A DNA stretch of 64,000 nt, from the NCBI RefSeq assembly GCF_025370875.1, contig NZ_JAMXFD010000011.1, forward strand, positions 90,382-154,381. Direction: 5' to 3'. The notes below the pieces were generated by a model, which saw nothing but the letters and a program-made list of their open reading frames with translations, did not search any database and was not told the origin of the DNA. Origin of the DNA: Laspinema palackyanum D2c. Lineage in GTDB: Bacteria; Cyanobacteriota; Cyanobacteriia; Cyanobacteriales; Laspinemataceae. Position 1 is the first letter of the stretch. Every line of letters begins with the position of its first letter. Below are positions 17,919 to 26,936 of this stretch, in pieces. The translations under genes were made by a program, and so were the position numbers.

Positions 17919-19160
17919 TTAACCCGTGAAACTTTTGTTATTTAACACCCCACTGGCGACATCTTCAATCAGTTGAATATGGCGCTTGAGTAAGGTAGGC
18001 ATGGCATAGCGTTCGATCGCCGTTTCTCGGGCTTTTTTGCGAATCTCTGCCATACGAGTGGGATGATTGAACACTTCATCCACGCGATCGGCGATTTGTT
18101 TGGGGGAGAAGAAGTCTACCAGTAATCCATTTTCCCCATCGGTAATCACTTCTCGTACAGGTTGAGTATCGGAACCCAAGACTAAGCAACCTGTGGAGAG
18201 GGATTCAATCATGGACCAAGATAAAACAAAGGGTCGCGTGAGATAGATATGGACGTCCGATGCTTGAATGACTTTTAAATATAATCCATAAGGCAAGGAA
18301 CCGACAAAGTGAACCCGGGTTAAATCGAGGGGGACTTTTTTGAGCATATAGTCTTTGTAGGTTTCCCCATTGGGGAGGGATTTGCCATAGCAAACGCGAT
18401 CGGAACCGACAACGACAACATGACAATTGGGACGACGTTCCTGAATGTAACCCACTGCTTCGATAAATTCAGGAAATCCGCGATAGGGTTCCATGCCTCG
18501 GGCGACATAAGTCACGAGTTCATCTACATGGGATAAATCCAGGTTGGGAAGAACTAATTTTACACCCGGGTCAGGTTTGAAAAATTCCGTATCAACGCCA
18601 TCATGAACAACGGAGATTTTGCTATGAAATTCCGGGGGAAATTGCGATCGCTGCCAATAAGTTGGAGAAACGCCCCAATCGCAAGAGGCTAAGTCAATTA
18701 AAATGGGCGCATTTTTCACGCGAATTCGAGCCACATCATCCGCATTTAAGGGGTCGTTGGGGTCGAAGTTGGCATCGGACCCGTAGGCATGATAATACCA
18801 TTCAAAGTAACACATTAAGGGAGTTTCCGGATAGATATCCTTGGCAAATGTCGTCGGACCCCAACCGGAATGACCATAAATTACATCGGGGACAAATCCT
18901 TGGTTTTTCAGTTGTTCCGCCATGCGATAAACCGCTTGTCCATAAATCACGGCACTTTCTAGGGGACGAACATAATGGTGAGTGCCAGGATGGGGGTCGC
19001 GACTGGGAGAAAATAAGGCTTTTTTGACCCCGGGAATCACCCATTCAGGGCGTTCATTTTTGGTGCCAAACACAACTTGATTGTTCGGATTGCTGCCTAA
19101 TACGGTGGCTAAATGACGAAACTGGGCCGGAAAGTTAGGATGCAGAAACAGAATTCGCAT
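17919..19160 (-). CDS. Glycosyltransferase family 4
   Basis: A 413-residue GT-B enzyme. It starts MRILFLHPNFPAQFRHLA and carries the C-terminal donor-site region YLTRPFVLSWSMIESLSTGCL, then SDTQPVREVITDGENGLLVDFF. The E of the SxxIES segment and the ExxGLLV motif are typical of family GT4 retaining transferases using nucleotide sugars. It is the most downstream gene of the minus-strand surface-polysaccharide locus. Sugar and acceptor are unknown. Confidence 0.88.
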   Translation of the reverse strand: MRILFLHPNFPAQFRHLATVLGSNPNNQVVFGTKNERPEWVIPGVKKALFSPSRDPHPGTHHYVRPLESAVIYGQAVYRMAEQLKNQGFVPDVIYGHSGWGPTTFAKDIYPETPLMCYFEWYYHAYGSDANFDPNDPLNADDVARIRVKNAPILIDLASCDWGVSPTYWQRSQFPPEFHSKISVVHDGVDTEFFKPDPGVKLVLPNLDLSHVDELVTYVARGMEPYRGFPEFIEAVGYIQERRPNCHVVVVGSDRVCYGKSLPNGETYKDYMLKKVPLDLTRVHFVGSLPYGLYLKVIQASDVHIYLTRPFVLSWSMIESLSTGCLVLGSDTQPVREVITDGENGLLVDFFSPKQIADRVDEVFNHPTRMAEIRKKARETAIERYAMPTLLKRHIQLIEDVASGVLNNKSFTG

Positions 19161-19210
19161 GAGCTAGAGTTACAACGGTTATGGTAAACAATAAGGAGGC
19201 AAAAATTAAA

Positions 19211-19247
19211 ATTAGGAACAAAAAGTTAACCACCTTTTGTTCCTAAT
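19211..19247 (-). terminator. Intrinsic terminator after the methyltransferase gene
   Basis: ATTAGGAACAAAA (19211-19223) and TTTTGTTCCTAAT (19235-19247) form a perfect 13-bp stem. In the minus-strand sense it is followed by a T-rich tract (TTTAATTTTTG). It would separate the methyltransferase from the downstream GT4 gene. Confidence 0.7.
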
Positions 19248-19263
19248 CTTTAGGGCGGAGAAA

Positions 19264-20031
19264 TTAAACGGCTGGGGCTTTGCAGACCCAAACGCAATCT
19301 CGGGGAACCGACTGAGTGTCTTTGACTAGAATTTCATAATTGAGATGGGTGAGAAATTTTTCCATGATGTGATCGCTCATCACGGAAAAGGCTGAACCAT
19401 GCCGTTGTCCTTTTAAATTGAGATGCCATTCACTCAAAAACTTTTGCCAACCTAACTCGCTGAGAATGTTGGTATGGTGAAAGACACAGAGACGATCGCC
19501 TCGGAGTAAGGCCGGAATTTGAGTCAAATAATTGAAAATATCGCGCGGTTCTAAATGCACCATCGTATCGTAACAGAAACAGACATCAACGGAGTGGGCT
19601 TCGATCGCACTGAGAGTCAGTCCATCGAGTTTGAGATAGGTGACGCGATCGTCCCCGAGGTGCGATCGCGTGGCCTCTAGCATTTTACTAGAAATGTCCG
19701 CACAGATGAGCGTTTTGCAGTGTTTAAGCAACAATGCGCCGGTTTTACCACCCCCCACACCGATTTCTAAAACCCGATGTTCCCGCCCGATATAAGGCTG
19801 AATGAAGCGCCGTTCAATCAGGGTTTCATATTCGGCTAGGGTACGGGCCGCGCCTGCCCCTTTGCCAATCCATTCATCGCCAATGCGATCGAGTTTGGGA
19901 TGCAACTCTTGCCACATTTCAGCGTAAGCATCCCAGGTCCCTTCATAGTCAATGCCGTGATTGGTTTTTTCCATTGCGGTGGCATACACCTCCGTTATGA
20001 GACAACATTCAAGCGAACTTTGATGATTCAT
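19264..20031 (-). CDS. Class I SAM-dependent methyltransferase
   Basis: A 255-residue protein with motif I VLEIGVGGGKTGALL, the post-I acidic end LICADIS, and the later segments VDVCFCYDTMVHLE and LRGDRLCVFHH. This is the Rossmann-fold methyltransferase arrangement. ATG 20031 is used; an internal ATG at 19974 (MEKTNHGIDY) gives a more typical N-terminus and could be the real start. It lies between sulfotransferase and glycosyltransferase genes, so the likely substrate is a sugar or lipid-linked glycan. Confidence 0.82.
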   Translation of the reverse strand: MNHQSSLECCLITEVYATAMEKTNHGIDYEGTWDAYAEMWQELHPKLDRIGDEWIGKGAGAARTLAEYETLIERRFIQPYIGREHRVLEIGVGGGKTGALLLKHCKTLICADISSKMLEATRSHLGDDRVTYLKLDGLTLSAIEAHSVDVCFCYDTMVHLEPRDIFNYLTQIPALLRGDRLCVFHHTNILSELGWQKFLSEWHLNLKGQRHGSAFSVMSDHIMEKFLTHLNYEILVKDTQSVPRDCVWVCKAPAV

Positions 20032-20095
20032 CCTTCACCCCGGTGTTCTACCGGGATGACCATCCCCCCGCATTCTTTTACCACAGTATGCTGAT

Positions 20096-20842
20096 TTAAT
20101 CCCAAGAAAAATTGAGGGAAAATTCATCCACAAGCTGCTGGTTGTGGGGCTGAAAATATTGATTCAAGGTGGATTTGAGTCCCTCCGGCAGGGTGGCATA
20201 CTCTCCCGCATTGTATTTGGGATAGTCGGCAATTTCCATCGGGGTTAACCCTAAAAATGCCAAAGTTTCAGCAAGGATGGCCGCAGGATTGGCATAAAAG
20301 GCTTCGCTTGAAAGAATTAAGAATTGCTCTTTGGGGAAAAGTTCCATCCAACTTTTGAGTTGATTCGCATACATTCCCCGGGATAAATAGGTATAATGTT
20401 GATGATTGTAACTATAATAGTTAGGGTCAGCCCACATTTTGTCCACTTCCCCGGCGAGTCTTGCGGGTTCTTGGGCGATCGCCTCGGCAAAAGAAAGGGT
20501 CTCAAATCCCCAGCGCACTTCATGATTATAATGAGACCAGGCTCTTTCTACAGGATTTCTAAGCAACACAATCAGCTTAACCTGGGGAAATAAATCCTTA
20601 ACCCGGTGGGGAACTAAGGGATGAAATAAATAATAAGGACTCGCTTCTCCCGTCAGCATCAAGGGTTCCGATTCTCGGGGCGGAAATTGTGCCTGATACC
20701 ATTCAATTCCCTGATGAAAATTGAGGTCAAAAAAATGGACTTCTTTTTGAGCAGCGGGGAGAATTTGCGGATGTTGCGTTAAGTAATGATAGAGAGAAGT
20801 TGTCCCTCCTTTTTGGGTTCCAATAATCAGAAAATCTGGCAT
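20096..20842 (-). CDS. Sulfotransferase domain protein 1
   Basis: A 248-residue PAPS-dependent sulfotransferase. The 5'-phosphosulfate loop is IIGTQKGGTTSLYHYL near the N-terminus, and the 3'-phosphate site is LIVLLRNPVERAWSHY near residue 90. The length fits the small bacterial carbohydrate (heparan-like) sulfotransferase family. With the second sulfotransferase at 25763-26809 it suggests that the exported polysaccharide is sulfated. Confidence 0.88.
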   Translation of the reverse strand: MPDFLIIGTQKGGTTSLYHYLTQHPQILPAAQKEVHFFDLNFHQGIEWYQAQFPPRESEPLMLTGEASPYYLFHPLVPHRVKDLFPQVKLIVLLRNPVERAWSHYNHEVRWGFETLSFAEAIAQEPARLAGEVDKMWADPNYYSYNHQHYTYLSRGMYANQLKSWMELFPKEQFLILSSEAFYANPAAILAETLAFLGLTPMEIADYPKYNAGEYATLPEGLKSTLNQYFQPHNQQLVDEFSLNFSWD

Positions 20843-20908
20843 AATTGAATTTAGGTGCGATCGTCAATGACATCGTTTCAGGACTAGGACGCCGGTAGAG
20901 TCGGGTTA

Positions 20909-20972
20909 GAAACCGGGTTTTTCACCGAATTGTTGCCACTTAGAACTGAATCGGGACTAAAAACCCGGTTTC
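20909..20972. repeat. 14-bp inverted repeat (GAAACCGGGTTTTT)
   Basis: GAAACCGGGTTTTT (20909-20922) is followed after 36 bases by its exact complement AAAAACCCGGTTTC (20959-20972). It lies upstream of the minus-strand sulfotransferase and downstream of the next methyltransferase gene. It looks like a small REP-type element and may also act as a terminator. Confidence 0.65.
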
Positions 20973-21042
20973 TTATGCCTGGGATCTCCAACTGTACCCC
21001 GGATCTAGGGCGTCGGTGAGGTTTAGAAATTACCGGGATAAA

Positions 21043-22296
21043 TTATAAGGGTTTCTTCGCCAGCAAATAGTTACAAGAGGCTAACTCTTCATTGCTTTGG
21101 GGTTGTAGAAACGTGACAAAATCTCGGTCCATATAACTGTTGGGATGCGCCAACAAATCCCCAATTTTCATTTTTTTGAACGATTCTGCAATGGGTTGAG
21201 GTAACCCTTTAACATAAGAGTTGAGAAACCAAGTTAAAGCCGCAATGGGTAATCCAGGCAGTTGGACGGTGCAATCTAGGTCTTCTAATTCGCTAAATAG
21301 ATTTTTGAGACCACTGCTGGTCATATTATAGTAATGATCCGGATAGCCATGAAAAGGCTGGAGAAAAGGCACGACGGCATAAAGCGTCCCTCCGGGTTTG
21401 AGAACGCGCGTAATTTCTTTGGCGCATTCAAAGGGGTTTTTAACGTGTTCTAATACCGCCAGGGAAAATACGGCATCAAATGAATTAGATTTAAACGGAA
21501 GTTTTTCCCCGATACTAATGACATCGGTGGTGGGATAATCTACAATATCTAAATTAACCACATTGGGGTAATAGAAATTTCTCAACCCGCAGCCATTATC
21601 TAAAATTAATCCATTAGTAAGCTGTTCGATTAACTGGAGGCTAATCGGGTCATAATCATTAGCGGAAATAGAAGCGGTTGATTTAACGTTGCCATATTCT
21701 GTTAATTGGCAATTCAAAAAGTTATAGTGGTTGGAACTCAGTTGAAATTCTGAACCACAGTCCGGACAAGAGAGAACGGGTTCCTGAATAAGTAGGCGAT
21801 CGCTTTCGCAAACTGGACATTGCAAAATCGGTCGAATTTGGGCTAATTTTGCTTGTTTTTGCTGCAAAAACTCCTCGCATAATTCCCCAGAGACAAACAA
21901 ATCAATGGGAAAGCGATAAACTTCCTCATCCATCCAAAACTGAATAAACCAAGAGGTTCCCAGGGTAATCTGGCTGGTTAAAATAAACTTTTGGAAGCCG
22001 ACTGCAGTCCGATTGGGATAAGCGGATTCCACATCCGGGCGATCGACCACCGGCAGGGGGTGAACTTCATGGGTTTCATTACAGAGAAGGACATCTTTAA
22101 TCTGACTGGATTTATTCCCCACAATCCACCCACTGACAATCACAAAAGCCGCCGATATAGTTTCTTTAGGTTGAGGAGAATCAATGCAGTATAAAAAAGG
22201 CTCAGAAGGCGTTTCTATCTCAGGTAGGGGCAAATCTTTTCTACCCAATAAGGCATTGGTAAAAGACTTTAATTTTGAAGCATTAAACGTTTTCAT
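21043..22296 (-). CDS. SAM-dependent methyltransferase with zinc-ribbon insert
   Basis: A 417-residue protein. An N-terminal domain of unknown type (about residues 1-150) precedes a zinc ribbon with two CPxC pairs (CPVC and CPDC, near residues 155-180). The methyltransferase domain follows: LILDNGCGLRNFY, VNLDIVDYPTTDVI, FDAVFSLAVLEHVKNP and LKPGGTLYAVVPF. The DxxEH-type segment is typical of methyltransferase family 11. In this locus it probably modifies a glycan or its precursor. The N-terminal domain is not recognised. Confidence 0.82.
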   Translation of the reverse strand: MKTFNASKLKSFTNALLGRKDLPLPEIETPSEPFLYCIDSPQPKETISAAFVIVSGWIVGNKSSQIKDVLLCNETHEVHPLPVVDRPDVESAYPNRTAVGFQKFILTSQITLGTSWFIQFWMDEEVYRFPIDLFVSGELCEEFLQQKQAKLAQIRPILQCPVCESDRLLIQEPVLSCPDCGSEFQLSSNHYNFLNCQLTEYGNVKSTASISANDYDPISLQLIEQLTNGLILDNGCGLRNFYYPNVVNLDIVDYPTTDVISIGEKLPFKSNSFDAVFSLAVLEHVKNPFECAKEITRVLKPGGTLYAVVPFLQPFHGYPDHYYNMTSSGLKNLFSELEDLDCTVQLPGLPIAALTWFLNSYVKGLPQPIAESFKKMKIGDLLAHPNSYMDRDFVTFLQPQSNEELASCNYLLAKKPL

Positions 22297-22349
22297 CGGT
22301 AAGGCTATATCCTGATGCTCATGGGTTTCCTAACTCAAACAAAACTGGA

Positions 22350-24227
22350 TTAAATCCAGATACTATAATCTTCGCGATCGCGAGTTAAATTGGGACTATA
22401 GCAGGGATCGTGGTCAATGATGGTTTTCCAGCGATGCCGCATATAGTCAATCTCTTTAGAAAACCGAGCAATTTTTTCCGGCGTATCCTCAAATCCCCGA
22501 CTTTTTGATTCATAGTGATACAGAACCACATGAGGCAAGTAGAGATTGCGATACCCTTGTTCCCCCATTTTCAAACATAAATCCACATCATTAAAGGCGA
22601 TACTTAAATCTTCCTCATTAAACCCTCCCACGGATTCAAAAACTTCCCGCCGACACATCAGACAGGCGGCAGTGACAGCCGAATAATTATTCACCGTCTT
22701 CAATTGATAGTAATATCCGGGAACCTGGGATGGGAAATGTTTATGACTATGACCCGCGACGCCTCCTAATCCAATCACTACTCCGGCGTGTTGAATCGTA
22801 TCATCCGGGTACAATAACAACGCCCCAACTGCACCAATACTGGGGCGTTGGACCTGTTCGACCATTGCCGTCATCCATTCCCCATCCAGCACTTCGGTAT
22901 CGTTATTTAAAAATAGCAAATACTGGCTTTCTGTTTGGGTGACGGCATAGTTATTAATTTTAGAAAAATTAAAGGGAACGTCGTAGGTAATGCAGCGAAA
23001 TCGGTCCGGTTCTTTCGCTTGCCACTTACTGAATAACTCCAGAGTTTCCGGTTCATCACTGCCATTATCGATGACCAATACTTCATAATTAGGATAGGTG
23101 GTTTTCTCAAAAATTGAGGTGAGGCAAGTGTTGAGAATTGACCCTAAATTGCGAGTGGGAATAATCACCGTAACCCGCTGATAATCCTGAATATGATAGC
23201 GAACAATCCAGTGTCCTCCAGGAGTGGGGAGGACTCGTCCCGGTTCTCCGCGACGGACTAATGCTTCCGTGAGGGCTTTTTCGGCAGCATCAACGGCATA
23301 GTTTTTATTTTCTAACTCGCTGGCGGTGGATTGCGGATGAATGCGCCAGTGGTAGAGAATTTTGGGAATATGATAAATTTTATCGGTTTTTTCCGTAAAT
23401 CTTAAGACAAAATCGTAGTCTTGGGAGCCTTCATAACCGATTCTAAATCCACCAATTTCCTCAACGATCGCCCGCCGATATAATCCCAAGTGGCAGGTGT
23501 ACATTCGCGAGAGAAAAGAATCAGGACACCAGTCCGGTTTAAAAAACGGGTCCCGCAGCATATTGCTATCATCCACTTTATCTTCATCGCTATAAATCAT
23601 ATCCGCATCGGGATGTAGATTCAGCCATAAAGCCATTTCATATAAAGCATCGGCATTGAGCATATCATCATGGTCCAACAGGGCAATATAATCCCCGGTT
23701 GCCAAGGCGATCGCTGAATTAGAAGCTGCCGAAATATGACCATTTTTCTCGCGAAACACTAACTTAATCCGCGCATCTCGTTCCGCATATTCTTTTAAAA
23801 TAGAGCGCACATGATCATCGGTCGAAGCATCATCGGCGATGCAGAGTTCCCAATGGGGATAAATTTGAGAACTCACGGATTCCAGTGCCATTCTCAAATA
23901 GAACTCCGGGGTATTATAAACCGGCATCACAATACTAATTAACGGCTGATATTGAAATACCTGTAATGTTTGTGCTTTGTGCCGCAAATCTGCTGCCCGA
24001 GATGAATTTTGCCCTAGCCAAAAATGATAATCGGCATAAGGATGAGTGACTTCCGGCGCGCCGGGACCCGGAAGCGGATTATCATCGAGTTTAAAATAAA
24101 GTTTACGAAATAATCGCGCCAGGGCATAGCGGACCCCTTGGGTTTTTACTTTTTCATAAAACCGCTTAGATAACCGCTGGGTGCGGGATAAGTTGTCGAG
24201 GGTTCGGGACAGAGGATGGTTTCGCAT
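22350..24227 (-). CDS. Two-domain glycosyltransferase family 2 (GT-A/GT-A)
   Basis: A 625-residue protein with two family GT2 domains. The first (about residues 95-310) shows ISIVMPVYNTPEFYLRMALE, LCIADDASTDD and the DXD-type MIYSDEDK. The second (about residues 350-600) shows VTVIIPTRNLGSILNTC, VLVIDNGSDEPET and LFLNNDTEVL. Such tandem enzymes can add two alternating sugars, as in rhamnan or chain-elongating synthases. The ~60-residue basic N-terminus may touch the membrane. Donor sugars are not predictable here. Confidence 0.88.
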   Translation of the reverse strand: MRNHPLSRTLDNLSRTQRLSKRFYEKVKTQGVRYALARLFRKLYFKLDDNPLPGPGAPEVTHPYADYHFWLGQNSSRAADLRHKAQTLQVFQYQPLISIVMPVYNTPEFYLRMALESVSSQIYPHWELCIADDASTDDHVRSILKEYAERDARIKLVFREKNGHISAASNSAIALATGDYIALLDHDDMLNADALYEMALWLNLHPDADMIYSDEDKVDDSNMLRDPFFKPDWCPDSFLSRMYTCHLGLYRRAIVEEIGGFRIGYEGSQDYDFVLRFTEKTDKIYHIPKILYHWRIHPQSTASELENKNYAVDAAEKALTEALVRRGEPGRVLPTPGGHWIVRYHIQDYQRVTVIIPTRNLGSILNTCLTSIFEKTTYPNYEVLVIDNGSDEPETLELFSKWQAKEPDRFRCITYDVPFNFSKINNYAVTQTESQYLLFLNNDTEVLDGEWMTAMVEQVQRPSIGAVGALLLYPDDTIQHAGVVIGLGGVAGHSHKHFPSQVPGYYYQLKTVNNYSAVTAACLMCRREVFESVGGFNEEDLSIAFNDVDLCLKMGEQGYRNLYLPHVVLYHYESKSRGFEDTPEKIARFSKEIDYMRHRWKTIIDHDPCYSPNLTRDREDYSIWI

Positions 24228-24361
24228 TCGTTCTCGATTTGATCAGGGTGCAGGGGTTTTCAGAAATCGGGGTGGGAGAGGGAAACGGATTAAAATTTCC
24301 CGCTAAAATTGACCAACACTTTTATGAATTCATGTTCCATCTCTGCGGTTTGAACTAACAT

Positions 24362-25750
24362 TCATGATCCCTTAACCGGATTTGTCATCCGGAAAGCTTG
24401 TTTTAGCTTAAACCATTGGGTCCGTAATTTCCAGAATTTACTGGTGTGCATCGCTGCAATTTCCAGTTGAGCTTGTTCCAGGGTGGCCTGAGTCTGTAAC
24501 ATCTGGGATTGGAGTTGATGGTGGAGGCGATCGCGCTCATGGAGTTGGCCCTCCCACTCTGCCTGGATTTGGGCGATCTGCTGCTGGGACTGGTGGGTGA
24601 GTTCATCCAATTGTGCTTGCATCTGGGTCCGGGTTTGTTCCAGTTCCTGCTGTTGCCGTTGCGGCGATCGCAATGCTTCCTCCCGTTCCACCTCAAAATC
24701 AGCGCGAGTTTGCGCCAACTGCTGCTGTAAATCCTGGATTTGAGACGCTAACGATTGCTTTTCTCCTTGCGATCGCCCCAGTTCCCCTTGCAAGTCCTGA
24801 ATTTCTTCCTCCAACTCGGCTATTTTTGCCCTCGGGTCCAATGCCTCAGTTTCTTGGACTCGGGCTCTGAGGACTTGCAACTCGCTTTCTGCTGCTTCCA
24901 ATTGCGATCGCAAAACCTCTAATTTCACCTCAGTTTTGTTCAGAGTTGTGGCAATTTCCTCGTTTTTCTCCTGTTCTGCTAACCGTTCGCACTCTTTCTG
25001 CGCGAAAATATTCGCAAAATTCGTCGCATATAATCCAATATGCTTGCTACAAATATAGCGAAATAATTCCCGGCGATTCTCTGGAATATTACAAGCACTC
25101 ACCATTGAATTTGACCGAGAGCGATACTCATACATCACTTCAGCAATATGGTGAAATTGCCAGCCTTTCTCCGCCACCCCTAACCAAAAATCCCAATCTT
25201 CATAGCCTAACTTTTGGGGAATATGGGAATCATATCCTCCACAGTCCTGCCAAACCGTTCTTCTAAATACTGCACAGGCATCAATATAATTTCCCGCCAC
25301 CAGGCGATTGATATCAAACTCTGGAACCTCGACAATCCCGGTTTTTTCTCCAAATAATTCCGCATTGCCATAGACCACCCCCACCTCCGGCTGTTCATCT
25401 AAAATAGCCACGGCTTCAGTGATATAAGCCGGTTTAATTCTATTATCAGCATCTAAAGGTAAAATATAGCGACCCCGGGCCTTTTTAATGCCGGTATTGC
25501 GGGCAGCAGCGAGTCCTTGATTGGATTGATGAAACACCTGATAGCCCTTGTCTTGGAGATAAGTCAGCACCTTTTGGGTGACTGGGGAGGTGGAACCATC
25601 ATTAATAATTAAAATTTCATAAACCTGCTCTTGACAGCTTTCGACACTGGCGATCGCCTCTAAAACAAACTCTCCTTGGTTGTAACAAGGAATAATCACC
25701 GATACCGCTATCTTGGATATTGCATTGTAGTCTGCTGCCGATTCCGACAT
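24362..25750 (-). CDS. Glycosyltransferase family 2 with long coiled-coil tail
   Basis: A 462-residue protein. The GT2 catalytic domain spans about residues 10-250 (VSVIIPCYNQGEFVLEAIAS, YEILIINDGSTSP, YILPLDADNR). It is followed by about 180 residues of Glu/Gln/Arg/Leu heptad coiled coil and a basic end, MHTSKFWKLRTQWFKLKQAF. The same terminal motif ends the neighbouring sulfotransferase. The coiled coil may dimerise the enzyme or hold it in a synthesis complex. The gene ends 12 bases before the sulfotransferase gene begins to be read, so translation is probably coupled. Confidence 0.87.
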   Translation of the reverse strand: MSESAADYNAISKIAVSVIIPCYNQGEFVLEAIASVESCQEQVYEILIINDGSTSPVTQKVLTYLQDKGYQVFHQSNQGLAAARNTGIKKARGRYILPLDADNRIKPAYITEAVAILDEQPEVGVVYGNAELFGEKTGIVEVPEFDINRLVAGNYIDACAVFRRTVWQDCGGYDSHIPQKLGYEDWDFWLGVAEKGWQFHHIAEVMYEYRSRSNSMVSACNIPENRRELFRYICSKHIGLYATNFANIFAQKECERLAEQEKNEEIATTLNKTEVKLEVLRSQLEAAESELQVLRARVQETEALDPRAKIAELEEEIQDLQGELGRSQGEKQSLASQIQDLQQQLAQTRADFEVEREEALRSPQRQQQELEQTRTQMQAQLDELTHQSQQQIAQIQAEWEGQLHERDRLHHQLQSQMLQTQATLEQAQLEIAAMHTSKFWKLRTQWFKLKQAFRMTNPVKGS

Positions 25751-25762
25751 ATTACCCTGGTC

Positions 25763-26809
25763 CTATAATTGGCTTGATTTGAGATTGATAGTGCGGGCAA
25801 ATGCCCCTTTCAATTCAGACCATTTTACCTTGAGTTTCCAGAACTTCGAGGTTTCCATCCAAGCGATGTGGGTTCGGAGGCGATCGCATTCAGCCTGAAT
25901 CTCACCCACCCCAGAAGCCGAATTTGCCAGGATTTCTAGCTGAATTTTGGCCTGGACCGCTTCATGATGTAACCAGAGGGGATAAATTTCTAAAGGTAAA
26001 GAATCCGAATGAGGCTGTGGAGTAAAATGACTGGGCAGATCCGCCGTCCAATCCAGTTCTTCTAAAATAGAAAGATAGGGCAGTTCCGGATGTTGGAGAA
26101 ACCGCACCAAGGGGCGGTCAATGGGCAATTGCTGGAACAAATTCGGGTCATAAATGGTTTGGAATGCCCGGTCATCTAACCCTGATTTGACCGAAAGATT
26201 TAACTTGGTTTCTAAAAGCTTGACTAATTGAGTCGGTTGTGATAGTAACGCATTAATATTCACCAACAAACAGCGATCGGGATAGCGGCGATAGAAGTCC
26301 AAAATATGGCGATTATAATAGGCCCAACTGCGGATCGCATAATCGGGACGCTGGGAAAAAATCCCACTATTTAAACGCAGAATGGAATCCACCACATCCC
26401 AGGGGAGACGATACACGAATAGATAACGCGCCTCGGGGAGTAACTCCTGCCAAAAATCGAGCATCAGGGAGGTCCGGGGGTCCTTCCAACCCCAGAGTCC
26501 TCCCTGAGCTTTTCGCGAGTCAATTAACCCTTGTGCCGTTGCCAAACCCGTTTGAAAGTGGTCAACATTGAGGGATTCCTGTTCAGTCCAACCCCAATCC
26601 GGCCAACCGGGGTCCCCTGGGGGACAACTCTCTTGGAGAAGCGATCGCTGAAACTCCAGAAAATCCAGGTCCTCGAAATACCCCTTCACATTAAAACAGT
26701 CCGCTTGATAGAGGCGATCGCCAAGTTCCACGCCGATGACTTTCATCAACGAAGCGATTAGAGAAGTTCCCGAACGGTGCATTCCGGTTACGATCAGGGG
26801 CAACGACAT
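25763..26809 (-). CDS. Sulfotransferase family protein 2 with TSKFWKLK tail
   Basis: A 348-residue protein. The ATG at 26809 (MSLPLIVTGMHRSGTSLIAS) is preferred, with AAGGAA before it, over the in-frame TTG at 26830. GMHRSGTS is the 5'-phosphosulfate loop of the large sulfotransferase family, and YLFVYRLPWDVVDSIL is the likely 3'-phosphate site. The C-terminus is a short helical segment ending METSKFWKLKVKWSELKGAF, shared with the upstream GT2 protein. It probably sulfates the polymer made by this locus. Confidence 0.85.
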   Translation of the reverse strand: MSLPLIVTGMHRSGTSLIASLMKVIGVELGDRLYQADCFNVKGYFEDLDFLEFQRSLLQESCPPGDPGWPDWGWTEQESLNVDHFQTGLATAQGLIDSRKAQGGLWGWKDPRTSLMLDFWQELLPEARYLFVYRLPWDVVDSILRLNSGIFSQRPDYAIRSWAYYNRHILDFYRRYPDRCLLVNINALLSQPTQLVKLLETKLNLSVKSGLDDRAFQTIYDPNLFQQLPIDRPLVRFLQHPELPYLSILEELDWTADLPSHFTPQPHSDSLPLEIYPLWLHHEAVQAKIQLEILANSASGVGEIQAECDRLRTHIAWMETSKFWKLKVKWSELKGAFARTINLKSSQL

Positions 26810-26936
26810 GATTCCTTGTATCCGTATCAATTAAAGGACATTTCCCCAGTCCCATCCTCCCCCTCGAATCCGGGTTAACTAGGAGAGTTGGGTGGAAATT
26901 GTGGGGTCATTCAGCCAAAAGTCAAATCAAATTGAA

